From an uncultured Eggerthellaceae bacterium (lineage in GTDB: Bacteria > Actinomycetota > Coriobacteriia > Coriobacteriales > Eggerthellaceae): DNA of 10,196 bases. Both the position numbers and the translations under genes were made by a program. Under the pieces are notes generated by a model. The model ran no database searches. It saw only the letters and a program-made list of their open reading frames with translations, and had not been told where the DNA came from. This document shows, one piece after another, positions 6,955 through 10,196 of the stretch. Positions within the stretch are counted from its first letter, which is position 1, and each line of letters begins with the position of its first letter. The stretch covers positions 1 to 10,196 of the forward strand of contig CAMOUE010000066.1 of the NCBI GenBank assembly GCA_946626265.1, given 5' to 3'.

Positions 6955-6984
6955 GGGCTGCTTGACAATCCCGCCCGGCAGCCC
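6955..6984. terminator. weak hairpin between convergent genes
   Basis: GGGCTGC (6955-6961) pairs fully with GCAGCCC (6978-6984) around a 16-base loop, directly after the TGA of the unknown gene and before the end of dtd. No T tract follows on either strand, so termination is doubtful. Confidence 0.25.
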
Positions 6985-7011
6985 CGTCCGGCATTCGCGG
7001 CTGCTCGGCGC

Positions 7012-7476
7012 CTAGCGGTTCCGGGGCTTCTTCAGGTCGTCCGTATCGAGGCAGATCGTGAAGGGGCCGTCGTTGACGAGCGCGACCTGCATGTCTGCGC
7101 CGAACTCGCCGCACGCGACATGCCGCACGTCACGGCGCGCACGTTCGACGAACAGTTCGTAGAGCCTTTCGGATTCCGAAGGGTCGCCCGCGCCCGAGAA
7201 CGAGGGTCGATTGCCTTTGCGGCAATCCGCGTACAACGTGAACTGCGAAACGACGAGAACCTCTCCCTCGACATCCGACAGCGATGCGCCCGTGTGCTTC
7301 TCGCCGTCGGGGAAGATGCGCAGCTTGAAGATCTTGCCCCATAGGCGTTCCACCTCGGCTTCGGTGTCGCCCTGGCCCACTCCGAGCAACACGAGAAAGC
7401 CCGCTTTGCACGAGCCGACGATGCCGCCGTCGATCGATACGCTTGCTTCAGAAACCCGTTGCACGACTGCTCGCAC
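7012..7476 (-). CDS. dtd: D-aminoacyl-tRNA deacylase
   Basis: Dtd hydrolyses D-amino acids (and glycine) wrongly attached to tRNA, protecting translation in the cytosol; it works as a dimer. The 154-residue product begins MRAVVQRVSEASVSIDG, as expected, and has the SQFTL motif at 77-81, RKGNRPSF (86-93) and NDGPFT (135-140), the last containing the Gly-Pro pair that excludes L-aminoacyl substrates. Position 139 is F where V is common. The usual KMN just after RIFPDG is replaced by EKHTGAS, a small family variation. GTG at 7476 is the start, with AGAGGGG five bases upstream on the coding strand. Starting at the in-frame ATG 7545 would run into recN and add 23 residues not found in the family. 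It is divergent from recN; the start codons lie 45 bases apart. Confidence 0.95.
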   Translation of the reverse strand: MRAVVQRVSEASVSIDGGIVGSCKAGFLVLLGVGQGDTEAEVERLWGKIFKLRIFPDGEKHTGASLSDVEGEVLVVSQFTLYADCRKGNRPSFSGAGDPSESERLYELFVERARRDVRHVACGEFGADMQVALVNDGPFTICLDTDDLKKPRNR

Positions 7477-7507
7477 GAATGCCCCTCTTTCCTTCGGATG
7501 ATGCCAA

Positions 7508-7513
7508 GGTATA
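7508..7513 (-). promoter_or_regulatory. possible dtd promoter (-10), overlapping the recN -10
   Basis: On the minus strand TATACC (complement of 7508-7513) would place the dtd start near 7501, leaving about 25 bases that carry its Shine-Dalgarno site. It overlaps the recN TATAAT on the other strand. No clear -35 is seen, and the -35 region would lie inside recN. Confidence 0.28.
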
Positions 7514-7515
7514 AT
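7510..7515 (+). promoter_or_regulatory. recN promoter (-10) positioned for a leaderless mRNA
   Basis: A perfect TATAAT ends six bases before the recN ATG at 7522. RNA polymerase normally starts about six to eight bases past this hexamer, which falls on or beside the A of the ATG. The -35 region (CTTTCC at 7487-7492) is poor. No SOS (LexA) box of the usual actinobacterial type is evident around it. Confidence 0.55.
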
Positions 7516-7521
7516 TCTCGC

Positions 7522-9168
7522 ATGATTGACGAGATTCAGGTACATAATCTGGCGCTTATCCGAGACGTGTCGTTGCAGCCGTGCGAGGGGCTCACCGTGA
7601 TCACGGGCGAGACCGGCGCGGGAAAGACGGCGCTTCTCTCGGCGTTGAAGCTGCTCATGGGCGTGCGCGCAAGCGCCGAGCTCGTGCGCGACGGCGAGCA
7701 GTCGCTCACGGTGGCGGGCCGGTTCTTCCAGCTCGACGGCTTGCCGGCGGAGTCGGGGGATTTAGGCTCTGACGAGCTGGTCGTGACGCGCCGGGTCGGT
7801 TCCGACGGGCGTTCGCGCGTGTCGATCGACGGGTCGATGGCGAGCGTGGGCGAGCTGGCCAAGCTCATAGCGCCTTCCATCGACTTGTGCGGGCAATTCG
7901 AGCACCAGCAGCTCATGCGCCCCGCGACTCACGTGCACATGCTGGATGCGTGGGCGGGCGACGATGTGCTGGAGGCGCTTGCCGTCTACGAGTCCGCGTT
8001 TGCCGCCGTCAATCAGGCTGCTGCCGAGTTGGCCCGCGTGCGCGATGCGGGGGAGACGACGTCCGCCAAGCTCGACGAGGCACGGTTCACGCTGCGCCGA
8101 ATCGAGGAGGTGGACCCCCAGGAAGGCGAGTACGAGCAGCTCGCCCACGATTTGTCGATTGCCGAGCATGCGGAATCCCTCGCCGTGTCCGCGTCTTCCG
8201 CCTACGAGGCGCTATCGGGCGAGGACGGTGCCCTCGACGCCCTGAACGCCGCCGTCGCGGCATTGGAGACGGGAGGCCGCATCGATTCCGGCTTGTCCGA
8301 TTTGGCCCAGTCGCTTCGCGAGGCGGGCTACGTGCTCGAAGACGTGTCCGCCAGCGCGCGCGACTATCGGGACGGCATCGAGTTCGACCCCGAGACGCTC
8401 GCCGCCCAGCAGGAGCGGTATTCGCAGATGCAAGGGCTGTTGCGGGCGTTCGGCCCTCGAATGGAGGACGTGTTCGCCGCCCGTGACGCGGCGGCTGAAA
8501 CAGTTTCCCTCGTCGACGATTCGGCCGCGCGGCTCGAAGCTGCCGAGCGAAAGGTCGCCGAGGCGGAAAGCGCGCTCGCCAAGGCGGCGGACAGGCTCGA
8601 CGAAGTCCGCGCGGAAGCCGCGCCCCGCTTTGCCGACGAGGTGTCGGCCGTCATGGCCCGCCTTGAAATGGGAGGAGCCGAGCTCGTGTGCGACCAGCGC
8701 CGGCTTGACCGCGCGTCATGGACGAAGGCGGGGGCGTGCCAATTCGAGTTCCTGTACCGGCCGGGCGCGGGGATGCAGGCGCGGCCGCTCGCGCGCATCG
8801 CCTCGGGCGGCGAGGTCAGCCGCGTCATGCTCGCGGTGAAGGTCGTCTTGGGGTCGAAGGACGATGTGGACACGCTCGTCTTCGATGAGGTCGACGCCGG
8901 GGTTGGCGGTGCCGTCGCCGTCGCCCTTGCCGACGTGATCGCGGAGTTGGCGCTCACGCATCAGGTCATCATCGTGACGCATCTCGCCCAAGTCGCCGTC
9001 CGCGGCGACGTGCACTACGTCGTCCGGCGCGAGGAGGGTGACGCTGGCGTCGAGACGCGGCTGAGCTGCGTCAGCGGGGCGCAGCGTGAAGCCGAGATCG
9101 CCCGCATGCTCTCGGGCGGCGCATCCGACGCGTCGCTCGCCCACGCGCGTGAGCTTCTTGCGCGGTAG
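7522..9168 (+). CDS. recN: DNA repair protein RecN
   Basis: RecN is an SMC-like ATPase that acts early in repair of DNA double-strand breaks, tethering ends and helping RecA. The 548-residue product has Walker A GETGAGKT (29-36), the Q-loop-like CGQFEHQQL (123-131), a long alpha-helical central region rich in Ala, Glu and Arg that fits coiled coil (about 150-390), the ABC signature SGGEVSR from 428, Walker B LVFDEVDAG (452-460) and the switch THLAQVA (486-492). Length and order are typical. ATG 7522 gives the standard start IDEIQVHNLALI. Upstream in-frame ATGs (7459, 7498, 7501) add unrelated residues and lack binding sites. The only purine run is AAGG, 12 bases away, so translation is probably leaderless. 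recN stands alone: dtd is divergent and a separate unit follows. Confidence 0.96.
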   Translation: MIDEIQVHNLALIRDVSLQPCEGLTVITGETGAGKTALLSALKLLMGVRASAELVRDGEQSLTVAGRFFQLDGLPAESGDLGSDELVVTRRVGSDGRSRVSIDGSMASVGELAKLIAPSIDLCGQFEHQQLMRPATHVHMLDAWAGDDVLEALAVYESAFAAVNQAAAELARVRDAGETTSAKLDEARFTLRRIEEVDPQEGEYEQLAHDLSIAEHAESLAVSASSAYEALSGEDGALDALNAAVAALETGGRIDSGLSDLAQSLREAGYVLEDVSASARDYRDGIEFDPETLAAQQERYSQMQGLLRAFGPRMEDVFAARDAAAETVSLVDDSAARLEAAERKVAEAESALAKAADRLDEVRAEAAPRFADEVSAVMARLEMGGAELVCDQRRLDRASWTKAGACQFEFLYRPGAGMQARPLARIASGGEVSRVMLAVKVVLGSKDDVDTLVFDEVDAGVGGAVAVALADVIAELALTHQVIIVTHLAQVAVRGDVHYVVRREEGDAGVETRLSCVSGAQREAEIARMLSGGASDASLAHARELLAR

Positions 9169-9211
9169 CGGGCTGTACGAGCGCTTCCGTCGTAGGGTTC
9201 GGCATCGGCGT

Positions 9212-9236
9212 CCGGTGCGCCAAGCGCGCCCGGTTT
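9212..9236 (+). terminator. probable terminator of recN
   Basis: CCGG-T-GCGC (9212-9220) pairs with GCGCCCGG (9226-9233), giving eight base pairs with one bulged T and a five-base loop, followed by only TTT. It lies 43 bases after the recN stop and before the next promoter. The short T run makes efficiency uncertain. Confidence 0.5.
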
Positions 9237-9270
9237 GGCTCGAACTATGAGAAAAAATTCAAAATTAGTC

Positions 9271-9300
9271 TTGACACGTATCGCTCCAGCAAGATAAAGT
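9271..9300 (+). promoter_or_regulatory. promoter of the T-box leader
   Basis: A perfect TTGACA (9271-9276) is followed by TAAAGT at 9295-9300 (18-base spacing); GATAAA at 9293-9298 (16-base spacing) fits equally well. The flanking bases 9249-9270 are A-rich, resembling an UP element. Transcription would start near 9305-9308, just before the T-box structure. Confidence 0.65.
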
Positions 9301-9304
9301 ACCG

Positions 9305-9617
9305 CTCAACAATCGAATAGCTCGAAACCGTTGAGGCGAAAGTCAAGCCGGAAAAGGCGCTCACAGAGAGCGGGCGTTGCTGAGAATCCCGTAGATAGCC
9401 AGCTGGTAAATGGATCGCCGAGGGAAAGGGGAAAGGCCAAGCGCGGCATAAGGTTGCGGTGGGCCGAGTATCTGGACCGTGAGCCCGCGTTAGAGGCAGA
9501 ACGCGTGATGGCGTGTTCACGAGTGGGCCCCGTTGGGGCCAAGCAAAGGTGGCACCGCAGGTTGAAAGAGCCTGTCCTTTGAGACTTCGCAAGAAGTCGC
9601 AAAGGACAGGCTCTTTT
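9305..9617 (+). promoter_or_regulatory. tryptophan-specific T-box riboswitch
   Basis: This transcribed leader senses uncharged tRNA-Trp and controls the transporter gene. Stem I can be drawn: GGCGA/TCGCC (9335-9339 with 9415-9419), the specifier loop, GCCGG/CTGGT (9347-9351 with 9403-9407), GGC/GCC (9355-9357 with 9398-9400), the conserved AGAGAG bulge (9365-9370) and an apical stem CGGG/CCCG (9371-9374 with 9388-9391). The specifier triplet is TGG (9411-9413), preceded by AAA and followed by A, so the amino acid is Trp. Smaller helices follow (9487-9504, 9504-9521), then a stem GGCCCC/GGGGCC (9526-9540) just before the T-box sequence. The T-box core AGGTGGCACCGC (9547-9558) matches the family consensus. 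The antiterminator is AAAGG/CCTTT (9545-9549 with 9576-9580), the seven-base bulge TGGCACC (9550-9556) and GCAGG/CCTGT (9557-9561 with 9571-9575). The bulge base C at 9553 complements the G discriminator of bacterial tRNA-Trp. Confidence 0.93.
9565..9617 (+). terminator. T-box attenuator terminator
   Basis: AAAGAGCCTGTCCTTT (9565-9580) is perfectly complementary to 9601-9616, a 16-base-pair stem. It is extended after a two-base internal loop by GACTTC/GAAGTC (9583-9588 with 9593-9598) around the tetraloop GCAA, and the T run TTTT follows. Its left arm contains the bases used by the antiterminator, so the two structures exclude each other. Confidence 0.92.
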
Positions 9618-9661
9618 GATTTGCGCACAACGACAGCTTCGGGCGATTCGGTTAGCCAGAC

Positions 9662-9688
9662 GGCTGCGTTGCAACGGGCATCGCAGCC
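9662..9688 (+). other. hairpin in the leader downstream of the attenuator
   Basis: GGCTGCG (9662-9668) and CGCAGCC (9682-9688) form a perfect seven-base-pair stem with a 13-base loop, in the 124 bases between the attenuator and the transporter ATG. No T run follows and it does not cover the ribosome binding site. Its role is unknown; it might stabilise the message or be chance in GC-rich DNA. Confidence 0.35.
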
Positions 9689-9741
9689 ATACCGACCGGC
9701 CGACTTGCATGGGGCAGCGGCCACGACAGAAAGGGAAAACC

Positions 9742-10196
9742 ATGGCTAACGTAAACACCGCACAGAAGCGCACGATCGTGACGACCGAGGTCGAGAAGGG
9801 GCTTTCGACCCAGGACCTCATCCTGATCGCCGTCTTGCTCGCCGCAGGCGCTGTGCTGAAGCTCACGGTCGCGAGCTTCCTCTCGTTCGCGGGCATGAAG
9901 CCGAACTTCGTCATCGCCATGTACTGCCTGGCCATCATACTCACGCGCCCGAAGCTGCCGCAGGCAATCGCCATCGGCCTGCTTGCCGGCATCATGTGCC
10001 AGATTCCGATGCTCAACGCCACGCCGCTCGTGAATATCCCCTCCGAGCTGCTCGGCGCCCTGGCATGCGGCGCCCTCGTGCACATTCCCCTGAAAGCCGG
10101 CGGCAAGCTCGACCTCAACCCGATTGCGACGACGTTTCTCTCGACGGTCGTGTCGGGCTACACGTTCGCCATCATCGTCGGCCTCATGAACGGCCT
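9742..10196 (+). CDS. trpP: tryptophan transporter, TrpP family (3' end beyond window)
   Basis: The first 151 codons are present; the gene runs off the window. It is a small hydrophobic membrane protein for tryptophan uptake, related to the substrate-binding (S) components of ECF transporters. After a hydrophilic N-terminus (1-22), hydrophobic segments lie at about 24-48, 55-69, 74-92, 100-117 and 126-149. The segment FAGMKPNFVIAMYCLAIIL (49-67) matches the GMKPD..L motif I associate with Bacillus TrpP. That protein is about 170 residues, so most of this one is probably visible. ATG 9742 follows GAAAGGG (9729-9735) with six bases of spacing. The Trp-specific T-box directly upstream independently supports the substrate. 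No ATPase or transmembrane partner gene is in view. Another ECF-type S component is the main alternative, but the Trp specifier argues against it. Confidence 0.85.
   Translation, partial: MANVNTAQKRTIVTTEVEKGLSTQDLILIAVLLAAGAVLKLTVASFLSFAGMKPNFVIAMYCLAIILTRPKLPQAIAIGLLAGIMCQIPMLNATPLVNIPSELLGALACGALVHIPLKAGGKLDLNPIATTFLSTVVSGYTFAIIVGLMNG

Noticed and set aside
7470..7521. LexA/SOS operator in front of recN
   Set aside because: recN is SOS-controlled in several bacteria, but I see no GAAC-N4-GTTC-like or GAACATATGTTC-like palindrome here.
7477..7545. Extended N-terminus of Dtd from ATG 7545
   Set aside because: It would overlap recN, and the family begins exactly at the GTG-encoded MRAVVQRV.
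9305..9335. Hairpin CTCAAC/GTTGAG as an extra 5' domain of the T-box
   Set aside because: The predicted transcription start (9305-9308) falls in or beside the left arm, so it may not be transcribed completely; the right end also overlaps the base of Stem I.

Overview
The window is GC-rich bacterial chromosomal DNA that reads as Actinobacteria, most likely class Coriobacteriia. The evidence is the gene order rpsA-coaE-uvrB (the same order as in mycobacteria), GC-biased third codon positions, TTG and GTG starts behind strong Shine-Dalgarno sites, and a Firmicutes-style transcription-attenuating T-box. The class assignment is an inference. Nothing indicates a plasmid, phage, transposon or CRISPR locus.

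Left part (1-4356, all +): a structured leader and rpsA (ribosomal protein S1, four S1 domains), closed by a strong intrinsic terminator. Then come coaE (dephospho-CoA kinase, with several family motifs altered) and uvrB (nucleotide excision repair), which probably form one transcription unit.

Middle part (4353-6954): a minus-strand gene for a 580-residue protein with two XRE-type helix-turn-helix domains and a large C-terminal region I cannot assign. It is divergent from a plus-strand gene for an unrecognised 226-residue protein with a six-residue tandem repeat. The 178-bp space between them is locally AT-rich, with overlapping divergent promoters and an imperfect inverted repeat. This looks like a regulator and target pair inserted among housekeeping genes. 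The regulator gene and uvrB converge so tightly that their stop codons share the tetranucleotide CTAG.

Right part (7012-9168): dtd (D-aminoacyl-tRNA deacylase, minus, GTG start) and recN (DNA double-strand-break repair ATPase, plus) are divergent. recN has a consensus TATAAT placed so that transcription should begin at or next to its ATG, which predicts a leaderless mRNA.

End (9169-10196): a terminator-like hairpin after recN, a sigma-70-type promoter, a complete T-box riboswitch, and the first 151 codons of a TrpP-family tryptophan transporter. The T-box carries a UGG (Trp) specifier. Its antiterminator bulge has the variable base C, matching the G discriminator of bacterial tRNA-Trp. It ends in a very stable terminator. 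The predicted logic is that uncharged tRNA-Trp lets transcription continue into the transporter gene.

Most genes are well-known families. The parts most worth a second look are the divergent regulator/unknown-protein pair, the Trp T-box with its transporter, the predicted leaderless recN, and the rpsA leader in which the ribosome binding site can be paired.
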